A stretch of DNA of 64,000 bases from Prostheceraeus crozeri (taxonomy: Eukaryota > Platyhelminthes > Polycladida > Euryleptidae): NCBI GenBank assembly GCA_907163375.1, contig CAJQUW010007770.1, forward strand, positions 1 through 64,000, read 5' to 3'. Shown here one piece after another: positions 22,114 through 34,150 of the stretch; the stretch's first letter is position 1, and every line of letters begins with the position of its first letter. The notes below the pieces were generated by a model, which saw only the letters and a list, made by a program, of their open reading frames with translations, ran no database searches and was not told where the DNA came from. The translations under genes were made by a program, and so were the position numbers.

Positions 22114-24222
22114 ACGCTATCTGTGAAAGGTGTCACATGATAATTGTGTTGTCTTCCTGCACATCGTGCATCGTCCGGCAAGGTTGGACCTTTGGTTTTG
22201 GGTCGTCCTTGGGTAAGTGATTAAAAACTTGGGTTTTCTATACAAAACTTGGGTCCGCTGCACTAGCGCTGCATATAGGACCTACACAAATCAAATTATG
22301 AAATTGATATTTTGATTTGAATCTTAGGAGAGCTACAAATGATAGGAGCATAAAGTTCTGATTTTTTAACCAAATTCCACTCAATTCACAGAATATTTTA
22401 AAAATGAAATACATGCACTTGTGATGATTGGATCAATTCTGGGCTTGAATATGCCGCGCATTGAAAGTTCATACATATATTGCATTTGTTGCAAGTTTAC
22501 ATGTATTTTTCTGCAATTTTGCATAATGAATTTTTACATATTTCATATATTTTATATCTATGCAGTCATCTTCACACCCTTAAACTTTTTGCGATAGCCG
22601 ACATTTATCCAAAAATGAATTTATTCCAATTTCGTATTCTAAATATGTTTAACTATGCACTCACTACGCAGCTGCCATTTATTAAGTTTGTTTACATTTC
22701 TGAATGATAAAATGAAAATAATTGCTCTGTTATGAGCAATATGCTATTCAATTATAATTAAATCAAAAATCTTCATATGTTAGTGTAGGTTGAAATTGAA
22801 AAACCTCGACTAATTTCGCAATCTTTTACTTTGGGCGCTAACCGACGCAACCAATGCAAGTTTACTAAACTCCTACAATTTTTACATTTCCTATAACGTC
22901 ATTTAGGTGCTCTAGGTCGCTATACAATGGTTAGAGTAATGTCGTTCTTATGATAGTAGCTTGGCTACGAATTTAGTGTTGGAATGATATCAGCGCGCAA
23001 AATCAGTTTTAGAATTTGCGTCTATGAGCCAGAACTTGATGAAAAGTAGTGGAAAACTTTGTCACAGTTTTGTAGCCCGTAAATCCACCAAAACGATTTT
23101 ACACTAGCCTACAAAAGGCTATACTCTCGGGATATTGGTCGCAGGGAATCAAATTGTGGTTGAGATGATTTCGGAACCCGGAAAATGTTGGCAATCTTCC
23201 ATGAATGTAAAAAATGATAAATTACTGGTAAAATGTTATTATTGCATGGTTTCACCTCGCACTATTTTGTAAAGCAACCATTTTTCCTAAACACATAAAC
23301 ACATTTATAATTCAAAACAGTTGAAAGTAAAGTATCGACTCTTTTTTATATGGTTCATAAATCGTTTAAATATTTGAAAATCAATAGGTTGAAGAAAATA
23401 AAAAGTTAATTTTGTACATATCCAACATTGAAAAAGTATTGCAGCCTCATATTTGAAGGGTTGGAATCCATTCTTCTTTGAATAAATCTGAAAATATATC
23501 GATGAATCGTTAGATACAGGTGTAAGAATTCTGATAGCATTGCAAAATTGTTTTGCTGATCATATTGATGATAAAATTAAATATAGAATGAAAAATGTTT
23601 GTTTTTAAAATTACTTTTCAGCAATCAAATTCCCTTGATCTTTGAGTTTCAGTCACCGATGATAATTAGTTTTCCTTAACCATAGCACTCTGATGTCACT
23701 GGAATACAGTGCTGATCATGATCGGTGATCAATTTATTAGACGCATGGACATTAGAATCACCTGGATTGATCGCAGAGAGGCCTTTCGTGAAATTTCCAA
23801 TAACACTGGAGACAAGATCCCGTAATGATTAAGTTACATAGTTTCCTCTATTTAAACAACTATGAATTTATGCATAGAGTGATCCATAATAATCCTCCTC
23901 AAAATGCAGAGAACACACTTTCAAATTTTATGTTGGTGTAAAGTCGGGTCTCGAAATTTCCTTTAACCATATCTTCAACACTTCGGTGCTTTTAAATTGA
24001 AATTTAATATTATTATATCCATTCCGGCATAAAAGTACAACACATACATTCACCATGTTAAATCTGTGATCGTCGAGAATATGGCGGATCAAAGATCGAC
24101 TGTCAGTTTGTAAGTCGCCTTCTATGTATACCTTCATGCGTACAGCTGGAGAAGTTTCCTGTCCAGATACTAATATTACGAAGTTTATGGACCAAGTCAA
24201 TATTTTAGAAATTACAACATCA
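22114..24222. other. A+T-rich stretch without supported gene
   Basis: No RNA gene or transposon end stands out. A 90-codon open frame at 23928-24200 (-) begins with a hydrophobic segment (FVILVSG) but has no recognisable domain or neighbouring splice signals that I trust. Confidence 0.45.
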
Positions 24223-24696
24223 CACTAGGTGACATGCCACGCGTGATTCACGCGTAATTACGGAACACCCCAAACATCCGTGGTTAAGGACATTCTATTC
24301 TTCTACGCGCGTACATACACGCTGCACTAAGAGTCAGAAATCACTTGATCTGATACTGTTAAAACATGGGAAATGTTTATGAATACGCGCGGGCAAGCGT
24401 TTATAGTTTGCGCGTCGTCTACGGTTGTTTGCGTTGCCGCTTGAACCACGGATGAACCGCTAAGCATGTTCTGTCTTCCCTGAGCATGAAATTGAGGTCC
24501 TATCACATTGTTTAGCCTCTGATACATGCAGACACATGAGACGCAAAGTCTATATAACACGACTGCCAACTATACTAGCTTATATTACAGATATTGTAGC
24601 AATGTCCCGCATAGGCACGGATGTTTGGGGTCATGTGCAATTACATGTGGTTCACGCGTGAATTACGCGTGATGGAGCGTGGCATGTCACCTAGTG
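24223..24696 (-). mobile_element. 474-bp CACTA-ended non-autonomous element, copy B
   Basis: Inverted relative to copy A at 14665-15138 and of exactly the same length. The left end is CACTAGGTGACATGCCACGC, the right end its complement CACCTAGTG, and CA flanks both sides (24221-24222 and 24697-24698). ACGCGT palindromes occupy both subterminal regions. The first 80 bases of the internal frame are identical in the two copies, so they are closely related. Confidence 0.9.
24327..24569 (-). CDS. Open frame inside the 474-bp element, copy B
   Basis: The frame is the counterpart of 14834-15034. The shared portion starts at the internal Met (24527) with MYQRLNNVIGPQFHAQ; here the frame stays open 14 codons further upstream. 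The stop falls at the same place, after ISDS. Differences from copy A change residues (for example F to V, R to C, A to V), and many are C-to-T or G-to-A, which looks like decay of CpG sites rather than selection. No domain is recognised. Confidence 0.3.
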   Translation of the reverse strand: MAVVLYRLCVSCVCMYQRLNNVIGPQFHAQGRQNMLSGSSVVQAATQTTVDDAQTINACPRVFINISHVLTVSDQVISDS

Positions 24697-27600
24697 CATA
24701 TGATTTTGGGGCGAGATAGAGATATCAGAATCAAATTACAATATATTTTCTATAATAAAAGGGAGCGCCAAGGCTGCACTGTGTTGATTACCACCTGTGG
24801 TTTCCATTTTCGAATGAGCTCTAATTTCGATGATCATAAAAACGTTCAAAATTTGTTTTTTCTTGAAGACAAAAATGAACTTATTGAGTGATAAAAGTTT
24901 GCTGCGTTTTATGTATTGAAGAGATGTTCCGCAAAGCTCATGCAATTTCTTAACGCATTTGTGCTACATATTACGAATTAAAATATTTGTTGTGAAATGA
25001 TTGAAAAATACTGAAATAAGATTTCATGAACTTTTTGAGCAAAATGGTAGATTAGAGTTTTTTGCTCTGACTTTTCAATTAGTCATTGCATGGACGCCTG
25101 CGTGTCATGCCTGCAGAAAGTCAGCTGCCTTTTGGTGAGATCATGAATGCTACCTATTCTAACGGCCATGCAGATTGTTTTGTGACAAAGGGTGGTTTTA
25201 TTTCTAACAAATTATCAATTTTCAACAAATTATCAGGGAAACAAAAAAAGTAACATTTCCGTCAGTGGAAAGTGTTCAGAAATTTTCTAATTTCAATATC
25301 TACGTTCTACTAAAGTATACTGTTTAACAATTTGTTAGCATCTCGTTGACAAGAGCAGAGAGGATATGATTGACCGAAGCATAGAGACCAATCAAATTTC
25401 ATTTCCTCGTGCATCGGTTTTAAGACCCTAAGATATGTGAAGATATCGAGCGCCTTCCATTTAGAAACATGAACCACACGATAAAACCATAGAACCACAA
25501 CGATGACAGATAAGGGTGATATAAACGAACTGTAGAAATAGGTCGCTTTGGTGCATCACACAGAGCAGTCAAATAGAACATTCAAAAGATGTATAGAAAA
25601 TAGGAAATCCCGCAATTTTGTGACTTGTCACGAAGTGGGTTATTGGAGCTCATTAGATAATTCGGTAAATCCGCTATATTCAAAGAATAGTAATCTCAGA
25701 AAAAAGTCATTCTTATTGATTTGATGGTTAAAGAATTATTGAAGAACAACATCCTCACAACTTGCGAGAAATGTGTAGCAGAGTAGTCGACTGTATTGCA
25801 TCCACAAGAGGTATGCGGACACAGGCAATGGTGACCCGAGCGAAAATCGGCTGGAATTCAGATTGTGTCAATTACTCATGAAATATAATTAATTGCAATT
25901 AGAAATTACTCCGTTTTTCTTCAATTGCACTTCAGTTACTTTGCAATTACTCTGGATAAGTCAGCATTTCACTCCGCATTTCCTCACTACTTCTTTTCCA
26001 GACGGATTTTCTTATAGGTTTAACAATTAATTTAACAATTAATAAAGGTTTAACAATTTAACAATTGCTCCCCGGAAAAGCACGACGCTTATGGCATCGA
26101 TATTAAAAGATTTCTACCGTGTATTCTTCCTTCAGGCCACACAGGCTGAAGACGTACAATACTGACATCGAGGCTTGTGGATTCCAGGATCCTATGTTAA
26201 GTCTGCACCTACACCTCTGCTAATATTAGAATTGATTTCAACTTTGGATTCTAGAAGACTTGATTTGCCCCTCTCTTTCCAAGGCGCAAATTAAGTAAAA
26301 GCAGTTTCCGGATTTAAATTCCCCGTTCAACAATTAAGATTTGGGGGAAAGAATCTTAGAATACCGGCCTTTAATTTAGATTTTGTAAATGAGTTTCGTC
26401 ATAAATTTCTTTGAAAAAATATTGGTACACATCTAAGCTCTGCTAACTGCAAAGAAAATGCAATTACTTCTCAATTAGTCCACATGGCTAAAAATGCAAT
26501 TCACTACAAATTACTCATCAGAAAATGTAACTGATTGCAATTACGAATTATACAAATGAGCTGAAATTTCTCTAGAGGATGATGGGTGAAGATATGTTTG
26601 AAATGTTTGAAGACAGGTTTGATTTCGTAGGCCTACAGGATCAGGAGATCAATGTGGCAACTGGCCCGAACGCATACTATACTTGATCCCGATTCCCATT
26701 GGGCCATCTGTAGATGTATGAAGTGTGCGGTTGCTGCTCATCTAGTAAATGGGGAGAACGTGATCGCGAACCTTGTACGACTTGAATTTGAATCCCAGAA
26801 TTAAGGACATTTCAGTGGTTTACAATTGGAAAATACCGGCAATTTGTCTTACTCAAGTGCAATACAGGCTGTCTGATTTTGCAACATTCATTCATCATCA
26901 CATATTTTAGATCTTTTGTTTTATCATTTTCCTTGAAATGCTTAGAACATGACTCTTCGGTTTAAAATGAGTTCGCCCAATGCTTTATTACACATTAATT
27001 TGTTCAGTCTTAAAGTCTTTCGGAAAACTGTACGATTGTCCTTTTCTCACTACAAAAAGATTCACCGGAAGGATGTCGGAACGAGGTATGGTAGTCGGGA
27101 AAAGGTCGGGAAAATTTTTTGACCCGTGCTGACCTCATTTCTTTGAATTTATGCAGTAATGTTGATAAAAATGGGTTTTTGATTGAGTTAATTGTAGCAT
27201 ATATTGAAGACATGAAGACGTGCGGATATGATTGTGATGACATTGATTACTCAAACAAGCTTCAGAAAGGTGTTTGTATGGAAAGGAAAGTATATAATGA
27301 TTGATTCCTGATCAAATGACTCTTTCATATAATTCCATAGACACCCTGCTTGCTAAATAGCAGGTAGGAGGCCCAGAGTGCTCTTTTTATAATGAGGCTT
27401 CGGTTTCCGACGTCGTACGGACCATCGGCCATGCGGACATTCTGTTCCTCGGAACGAGTTCGTTTTCGACTTCGGACCGACGTATTTTTTGTAGTGGGTT
27501 TGTTAGTACACTTGTATGTGCAGCATTGTGCCATTTTCGAGATTTTTGATGACTGTTCAGAGAGCATAAACAAGTGACTTCCTGTCAATAGCTAAGGGAC

Positions 27601-28550
27601 GTTCAATTCTTAGGGCTGTTTCACACATGCGACTTTTTGCCGCGCGGTTGTCGCTTAAATTTGGAATTGGCCTTTCACATTGGACTTCGATTTCTGCGAC
27701 TGTCAGTCATCGGATAAACCATTTCGATCTCTCGATTTCATGAGACATAGAAAGCGGATGTGCCTTGGCCGATTGGAGAAGGATTTGAACCAAAATTACT
27801 CTGAAGGCATTCATTTGTATTTGCTTTTATTTTCATCGAAATCAGTAGAAAATTTGCATTCAGAATATCTAAAATGTATTACATAGTTCGCTATAATATT
27901 CATAAAACATTCATATTTCAGCAATTTTGTCTCGCCGTCTGCTCTGTGCAATAGACATGTAACTCATTTGATAGACATAGAAATATCAGCAACCTATTCA
28001 ATCAGTTCATCGATAAAAGTGGTCGATTGCGTCATCTATTCATAGCACCAGTCAACAAATGTTCCCGAAGCGACCACTTTCATCATATCAATAAGAACAA
28101 TAGTATCTTTCACAATCTACTGCATCTATCTGTTGTCAATATCCGCTGCTTTTGCAAGTGTTCCAGTCTAACCAATCAATAAAGCATAGTGCATGGGCTG
28201 AATCCTCTGGGAGTCTTGTATGTTGTGAAAATAATTCTCTCCATGGTGGACGCCATGAGCACCATCAACTTCTTCACACTCTCGGGATCAGTTTGGCGTG
28301 GATCAGTTACACCTTTTAAGAGGGCAGTAGTCTGTGATATGATCACGCTAAAGAAAATAATCTTATTATAGTAAGGCATGAGCTTTAAAGAAGCCATGGA
28401 TTGCTATAAACCACATTGCCCCTCAAGGATGGAGGATTTGTAAATTACTTTTCTTTCTGTATTGATGTCATATTAAGTCAATTATTCGTGTACATTTCTC
28501 CAAAAGTGCAAAAATTCGTATATCTCACATGTGGTGCTGGGTTTCGTGCC
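24697..28550. other. Gene-poor stretch with TE fragments
   Basis: No gene is supported. Between about 25870 and 26560 the motif TGCAATTA(C) recurs in both orientations near each end (ATTAATTGCAATTAGAAATT and TGATTGCAATTACGAATT), resembling the ends of a TGCAATTAC-type non-autonomous element. At 27614 the sequence GGGCTGTTTCACACATGCGA resembles a Harbinger or hAT end, without a visible partner. Confidence 0.35.
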
Positions 28551-28639
28551 GAGTTCATTTAATAAAATCGGAAGTGTATACACATTGGGGATTTAATAAA
28601 TGCGGAGTTACCACTCTACCTAAATATACTTACTCTAGG
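28551..28639 (+). repeat. 89-bp dispersed repeat, copy 1
   Basis: This segment, beginning GAGTTCATTTAATAAAATCG, recurs inverted at 44886-44972 with few differences. It has no coding potential. It precedes the remains of the Tc1 transposase N-terminus that starts around 28640. Confidence 0.7.
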
Positions 28640-29374
28640 CCTATGTTGAGAACGAAAAAACTGTTTTTAGGATCTCAAAGAATGCGTTATGTCAAAAAAA
28701 CAATGTCCTCCCACATGACGCCATTAACAAATTTATCACATAAAACCACCAAGGCTGATATTTTACGATTAATTGATATCATCAAATCACTAATACAGAT
28801 TGTTTCATAAAAAATGGATCACCCTTAAACATCGCCTTAACTTCAACTTTGTCTAACTCCGCTAAACTTGAACGAATTTCTCTGAAATTTGGAAGATATG
28901 TCAGTTGTGCTTACTAATATCATTGTTGGAAATTTCAAGCATGAATATTGAGTTGTTTTCCTGTTATAGATAAAAAAGTAGTAGATAATTTGATATTCAT
29001 TTAGCAATGTTACACAAAATCATACCTCACTCTTATAAAATTACATTTGTTTCCTTTGTTATGTAATATGTTGTTCTACAAGCCAAAAGCTATCAAGCAA
29101 AACAAAAATAAAGAAAATCGGTCAATCAGAGCCAGTATAGCACCATTATTCATCAACAATAATGTAACTGCTACATGTGATTAACTGGACTTCATTTTCC
29201 ATAGCTTCCTGACTTCGTTGCGGTGGTGTTGGCAGCACTCCTGATTGCTTTCAGCTAGAAATCTATCTCTTACCGGTTGAAAACAATACAAAGCACAAAT
29301 GAACAATAGCGAGATCGCATTCACAAAAGGCAAAGTGTCAGCCTTGCTAGAACTAGAGTTTTCTTTGCGAGCTA

Positions 29375-30085
29375 CAGTCCGTTTCATAAAAAGTGGATCA
29401 TCCTAAAATTTGACTAAATAAAACATAAGTATGATACAGAAAGCATTTTTCATGTTATTTCATGTCCCTAATATATTTAAATGTCCTTATATAATCTGAT
29501 AAGCTATGATACAGTAACGGTTCTTAAGAAGCTAATATTTTGTGGCCCTACCCTTATTGTCAATGACATTACCAATTCGTCTAGGCATTGATTCGATGAT
29601 ATCGTTGATTTTTGACTGATCTAACTTTCTCCACTCTCTTTTTAACAGTGACGTAAGTTGTGATACGCCATCTGTAGGTAGCAGTGAACGACGAACGTTA
29701 CGTTTTAGAATACTCCATACATTTTCTATGGGATTCAGATCAGGAGAACGAGCTGGCCAAGATAATGTCCTAAGCCCTAATTGAGACTTGCATAAGTTGA
29801 CTCTACTACTCCTGTGACACGTAGCATTATCATCCATAAATAACCAAGTCGATGGATCACCAAGTTGATCTGTCATTTGGCCAATGTTCATTCGTAAAAC
29901 ATTCACATAGCGTTCAGAATTCATGGTTCCTTGCTGTATGTGAAGTTCAGAGCGGCCATTGGTCCAAATGCCAGCCCAAATCAGTAGAGTCGCACCACCT
30001 TGTACCCGGGGACGATGTAAATGTCTCGGAATTTCCTGATCAGATTTTATCCATAATCTCAATCGACCATAACTATCCTAGCAAG
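29375..30085 (-). mobile_element. 5'-truncated Tc1 element in the foldback centre
   Basis: The 3' terminus CAGTCCGTTTCATAAAAAGT begins at 29375 directly after a TA (29373-29374). The other terminus is missing: the element stops about 20 bases before the start of the transposase frame, where degenerate TTCTAGCAAGG repeats begin. The segment 29540-29960 is nearly identical to 31140-31560 on the other strand, so the two Tc1 copies are closely related. Confidence 0.75.
29532..30062 (-). pseudogene. Tc1 transposase, C-terminal half
   Basis: The 176-residue frame covers the central and C-terminal part of a Tc1-type DDE transposase: the entry LRLWIKSDQEIPRHL, a second catalytic Asp in LFMDDNATCHRS, the catalytic Glu in SPDLNPIENVWSILKR, and the family's C-terminus SMPRRIGNVIDNKGRATKY. 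The N-terminal DNA-binding region and the first Asp are absent, since the element is truncated at about 30085. No internal damage is visible in what remains. Confidence 0.85.
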
Positions 30086-30236
30086 GCTAGGTTCTAGCAA
30101 GTTCTAGCAAGGCTGACACTTTGCCTTTTGTGAATGCGATCTCGTTATTGTTCATTTGTGCTTTGTATTGTTTTCAACCAGTAAGAGATAGATTTCTAGC
30201 TGAAAGCAATCAGGAGTGCTGCCAACACCACCACAA

Positions 30237-30494
30237 CCTTAGAAATAAACTGTTTATCTAAAGTTCGCTAGAATGGAAATTGACTCAAGGTCGCGGCACA
30301 TCCGGGGGAACTAAGTTGGGGCATGAAGAACCAATTAAGAGCTTCGATTTACTCATGTGACTGATTCTAACCCAATGATACAGACGTTGGCACGTGCATC
30401 TAAGTGAAAATGCGTGCGATTTATGTGCCGTTATTGTGCATTGCATGAAGCGCAACTTCCATTCTAGAGGTTTTATTGTTGTCAATTTCTATGA
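30237..30494. mobile_element. 258-bp foldback MITE with 6-bp target duplication
   Basis: CCACAA occurs directly at 30231-30236 and 30495-30500. The ends are inverted (left TTAGAAATAAACTG, right GTCAATTTCTATGA), with longer subterminal matches around CTAGAATGGAAATTGAC and CAACTTCCATTCTAG. The insertion is absent from the otherwise matching left arm of the host foldback element, which confirms the boundaries. A partial relative (GCCCCAACTAAGTTCCCCCG) lies at about 57306-57390. Confidence 0.9.
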
Positions 30495-31705
30495 CCACAA
30501 CGAAGTCAGGAAGCTATGGAAAATGAAGTCCAGTTAATCACATGTAGCAGTTACATTATTGTTGATGAATAATGGTGCTATACTGGCTCTGATTGACCGA
30601 TTTTCTTTATTTTTGTTTTGCTTGATAGCTTTTGGCTTGTAGAACAACATATTACATAACAGAGGAAACAAACGTAATTTTATAAGAGTGAGGTATGATT
30701 TTGTGTAACATTGCTAAATGAAGATCAAATTATCTACTACTTTTTTATCTATAACAGGAAAACAACTCAATATTCATGCTTGAAATTTCCAACAATGATA
30801 TTAGTAAGCACAACTGACATATCTTCCAAATTTCAGAGAAATTCGTTCAAGTTTAGCGGAGTTAGACAAAGTTGAAGTCAAGACGATGTTTAAGGGTGAT
30901 CCATTTTTTATGAAACAATCTGTATAAGCAAGCGACTAAATGTCCCTTACACAAATGTTCATCGATGGCATAATGATGATTTTCGACTCTGTCGTAAAGA
31001 GGATTCTGGCCGTCCACGCAAAACATCCAAACGTAGAGACCGCCTAATTTTGAGATTTGTTAAAGTTGATCCAAGTCTCTCGTTAACTGAGATGGCTGCA
31101 CTAGACTCGTCTATTTCTAAGTCCACTATTCGTAGAAGACTTCACATACAGCAAGGAGCCATGAATTCTGAACGCTATGTGAATGTTTTACGAATGAACA
31201 TTGGCCAAATGACAGATCAACTTGGTGATCCATCGACTTGGTTATTTATGGATGATAATGCTACGTGTCACAGGAGTAGTAGAGTCAACTTATGCAAGTC
31301 TCAATTAGGGCTTAGGACATTATCTTGGCCAGCTCGATCGTTCTCCTGATCTGAATCCCATAGAAAATGTATGGAGTATTCTAAAACGTAACGTTCGTCG
31401 TTCACTGCCTGCAGATGGCGTATCACAACTTACGTCACTGTTAAAAAGAGAGTGGAGATCAGTCAAAAATCAACGATATCATCGAATCAATGCCCAGACG
31501 AATTGGTAATGTCATTGACGATAAGGGTAGGGCCACAAAATATTAGCTTCTTAAGAACCGTTACTGTATCATAGCTTATCAGATCATATAAGGACATTTA
31601 AATATATTAGGGACATGAAATAACATGAAAAATGCTTTCTGTATCATACTTATGTTTTATTTAGTCAAATTTTAGGATGATCCACTTTTTATGAAACGGA
31701 CTGTA

Positions 31706-32212
31706 CATCAGAAGACCAAGGAAATTTCAATCAGACACAGATATTGGCCCAAACGCAAGCGAAGGTAATTTTATTATGACATAATCCGCGGCACTTTTCG
31801 ATCTCTGATGTGATTACTAATAAACTTACTGACTAATGTAATTCAACTTTCAACTAATTGATTGCTCAATAATTCAGATTCGTTTAATTGAATGCTCAGT
31901 AATTCAACGAGGATGACAAGTTGATGAGATCAATGCATTCCTCTTTATCACCATTTATTATATTGCTATTATCTGGTGACGCACAAAATTATTGTTGACA
32001 TGCTTTTGCTGCCATTCTAGCAGCCTCCTCAGGTCTGCACACGTCACGTATCTGCGCCACGTCTCGCAAATACATCAAAATTTGGGTCGATTGATCCTCT
32101 TATTGACTCCGTTTTCTTTCATGAATCATCATGGATCGAAAAGTGTCATCAATGAAGTTGCACGTGTAAACGCACCCTTAGACTACAGATTTCCTGTTGA
32201 TGCAGCGTTGAT
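31706..32212. other. Intergenic stretch with one small dispersed repeat
   Basis: At 32131-32180 the block ATGGATCGAAAAGTGTCATC to GTGTAAACGCACCC recurs at about 62582-62631 with few changes. GGGTGCGTTTACAC on the minus strand looks like a transposon terminus. Otherwise I see nothing. Confidence 0.45.
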
Positions 32213-32920
32213 CACTGTAAACTGTGGACAGCCAAAAATCAGACAAAAGCCAAAATGATCAGACAATTGCAACAGACAACATGAGACAATGAACAACCAA
32301 AAGTGGCAGTTCAGAGCAGACAAGATGAGACAATTATTCGCCAAAATATCAGACAATTCTGTCTACTTTTCTAAAAGTATTGTCTCTCAAACTCAAAGTG
32401 CTTAAATATGATCAATCTATTCAATATCAGCTAATGGAAACTAGTCACTCATAATCACATGGGCTCTATCTAACTCAGCTATACCCATTCACACTCGCAT
32501 TTTGAACAACTCTGATACTTTACAAGTCCGCTTTATCAATTTCAACTTTAGGGAAGTATATAGACCCTTAAAAGCTGTAAAAACATTGTAAAAACAGAAT
32601 TAAAAGATGGCATCAATGCGTCAAATATCCAGACCTGTTATTGCCATGCCACAAGGTGTATACAAAGAACCCTACTTATTTACAACATTTTATATTCTAT
32701 AATTGAAAATTATCAAGGATACCATCCAATTTCAATAAAAGTGTATATATTAGTCATAAGTAGTATGATAGGCAGCAAACGCAATAATGTAAATTAGTTC
32801 GTGCGATGAGACAAAAATTGTCTGACAAGCAGGAAATTTGTCTGATAATACGTAGTAAGTGCCAGAATACTGATGTGGCTCACAAATTGTCCGATAAGTG
32901 GCTGTTTACAGTTTACAGTG
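32213..32920. mobile_element. Non-autonomous element with CACTGTAAACTGT ends
   Basis: The left end CACTGTAAACTGTGGACAGCC and the right end, on the minus strand CACTGTAAACTGTAAACAGCC, are inverted copies. Inside both ends, ATCAGACAA and AATTGTCTGA-type words recur many times, as subterminal repeats do. No target duplication is clear and no protein is encoded. The first 13 bases of the TIR are shared with the small element at 51398-51610. Confidence 0.65.
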
Positions 32921-33746
32921 AAGAGGTAATGGTGATTAACATAGGTGAAAATAGGAGAAATTCAAGCAACTTACTTTTTGACAGTTTCATCCTTTTCATG
33001 TTTCTACATACAGGCAGCACATTGCAGTGAAATCCAAAAATAATATGTCTTTGTAATAATCTGCGGTGTGCTGTCCAAAGGGCTCTCAGGTATTTCTGGC
33101 CTTATGTGCGTTTTGATCAATATTATAAATGAACAACGACAGCAGGAATTCCCTGCTACATGAGCTTTGCTGTACTGAATGTCTGCGTTCGATGAATAAA
33201 GAAACAAGAGGCATCAATGACTACAAACGAAAAAATTGACAAAGATTGAGATCAGCTTCGTTTTGTGAACAGATGGCTAAATATAGCTGAAAAGATTAGA
33301 GGAAAATGTACACAGGAGAGTTGTATTCAATTGCTAATTCATTCAAGATGATTTCAGCCACTGTAGTCAACTTTCTTCGGGCGAATTACAATCACACGAG
33401 GGTCGTCAAATCGATATGATAGACAGAGTTGCCTGCTGCGGCATTGAGGCTTTGGAAAGGTAGCTGTAGCGGAAGGACAAAAAGAGAAATCTTAGAACAG
33501 TATGGACAGTCAAAATGTTGAAAATCAAGTCAAACTTTAAACACTTTCTAAATTTTCCTCTGATTGTCAATTCCTTTATGACCATCATCTTTTGAAGGAC
33601 TAATGACGCTATGCAATCTGTCTAAATATCAACACTTCCTACATTGCTTGTCATTCGGATGAATATGGTTGACTGGAGTGGCTGAATGGCCTCTCGAATA
33701 ATCAGCAAATGAATACGTCTCCTTTCTAGACTGTCTTCATCACCTA
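32921..33746. other. Intergenic stretch without supported gene
   Basis: No gene, RNA or repeat is convincing. Confidence 0.45.
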
Positions 33747-34150
33747 TCAGTCAGCTGACAATTCAAGTCCTGTTCTTAAGGGTCCGATGCATGTGAAGAT
33801 TTCTCCGCCATCGGTGTTGATTGTCCAATTTAAATCCGTTGTTGAATTGCCTCCCAAAACTATATCTCCGTCAGCGCTAGAAATTAAATCAATTGTAGAG
33901 TTTGATGTCTCGTTTATTTTATACACCCTTGCAACTTCGACTCCATTGATTTTTCCGCGAGCTTGATCAATTCTGTTGATTTCGCCCTGAAGAAGCTTAG
34001 ATTGCAGGAATTTTCTAACAGTGTCAAAATACATCCATCCGCTGATCATTGAAGGTGTATCAACGTTGAAATGAGTATATTGTCTACCTTCGTGCATGAA
34101 TTGTCCAACTCTGGACACATCTGCATCATTCATATTCACTTTGAATTCAC
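33747..34150 (-). CDS. Possible terminal exon of a secreted or surface protein
   Basis: The frame is open from 34199 and stops at 33747. An acceptor-like GTCACCTTTTTAACAG just before 34150 suggests an exon of about 134 residues starting GEFKVNMNDADVSRVG. It has four N-glycosylation sequons (NETS, NSTI, NSTT, NWTI) and an alternation of polar and hydrophobic residues typical of beta-rich extracellular domains (for example STIDLISSADGDIVLGGN). I do not recognise the family, and it matches no transposon protein I know. It is a candidate host exon. Confidence 0.4.

Larger units (their letters stand above)
28796..30922. mobile_element. Foldback Tc1-like element with about 565-bp inverted arms
   Basis: The left arm (28796 to about 29362) and right arm (about 30090-30922) are near-identical inverted copies; the right arm is longer only because of a 258-bp MITE. 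The terminus CAGATTGTTTCATAAAAAAT followed by GGATCACCCTTAA is a relative of the terminus of the Tc1 elements here (CAGTCCGTTTCATAAAAAGT). TA flanks both ends (28794-28795 and 30923-30924). The centre is a Tc1 transposase fragment on the minus strand with its own 3' TIR. The structure would form a very long hairpin if transcribed. Confidence 0.85.
28690..31520 (+). pseudogene. Tc1 transposase split by an insertion, internally deleted
   Basis: The 5' part (to 28795) reads KTTKADILRLIDIIKSL and the 3' part (from 30925) reads SKRLNVPYTNVHRW in the phase obtained when the insertion and one TA are left out. Together they form the paired-like helix-turn-helix of Tc1 transposases. EDSGRPRKTSKRRDR follows as the GRPR-like hinge. 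The gene then jumps from RRRL straight to HIQQGAMNSERYV, losing the region with the first catalytic Asp. The second Asp (FMDDNATCH) is present. A 4-bp insertion near 31338 shifts the frame before SPDLNPIENVW (the Glu block). It is clearly inactive. Confidence 0.8.
28640..31703 (+). mobile_element. Tc1-family element, copy 2, disrupted by a foldback insertion
   Basis: The 3' end is at 31703, where GGATCATCCACTTTTTATGAAACGGACTG is followed by TA (the last part reads ATGAAACGGACTGTA). The transposase lies on the plus strand in two parts, about 28690-28795 and 30925-31520, separated by an element inserted at a TA. I do not find the matching 5' TIR; the 5' side may be truncated near the dispersed repeat at 28551-28639. 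Confidence 0.75.

Noticed and set aside
23928-24200. 90-codon minus-strand frame with a hydrophobic start as a secreted peptide
   Set aside because: No clear signal-peptide cleavage site, splice sites or homology that I can recognise.
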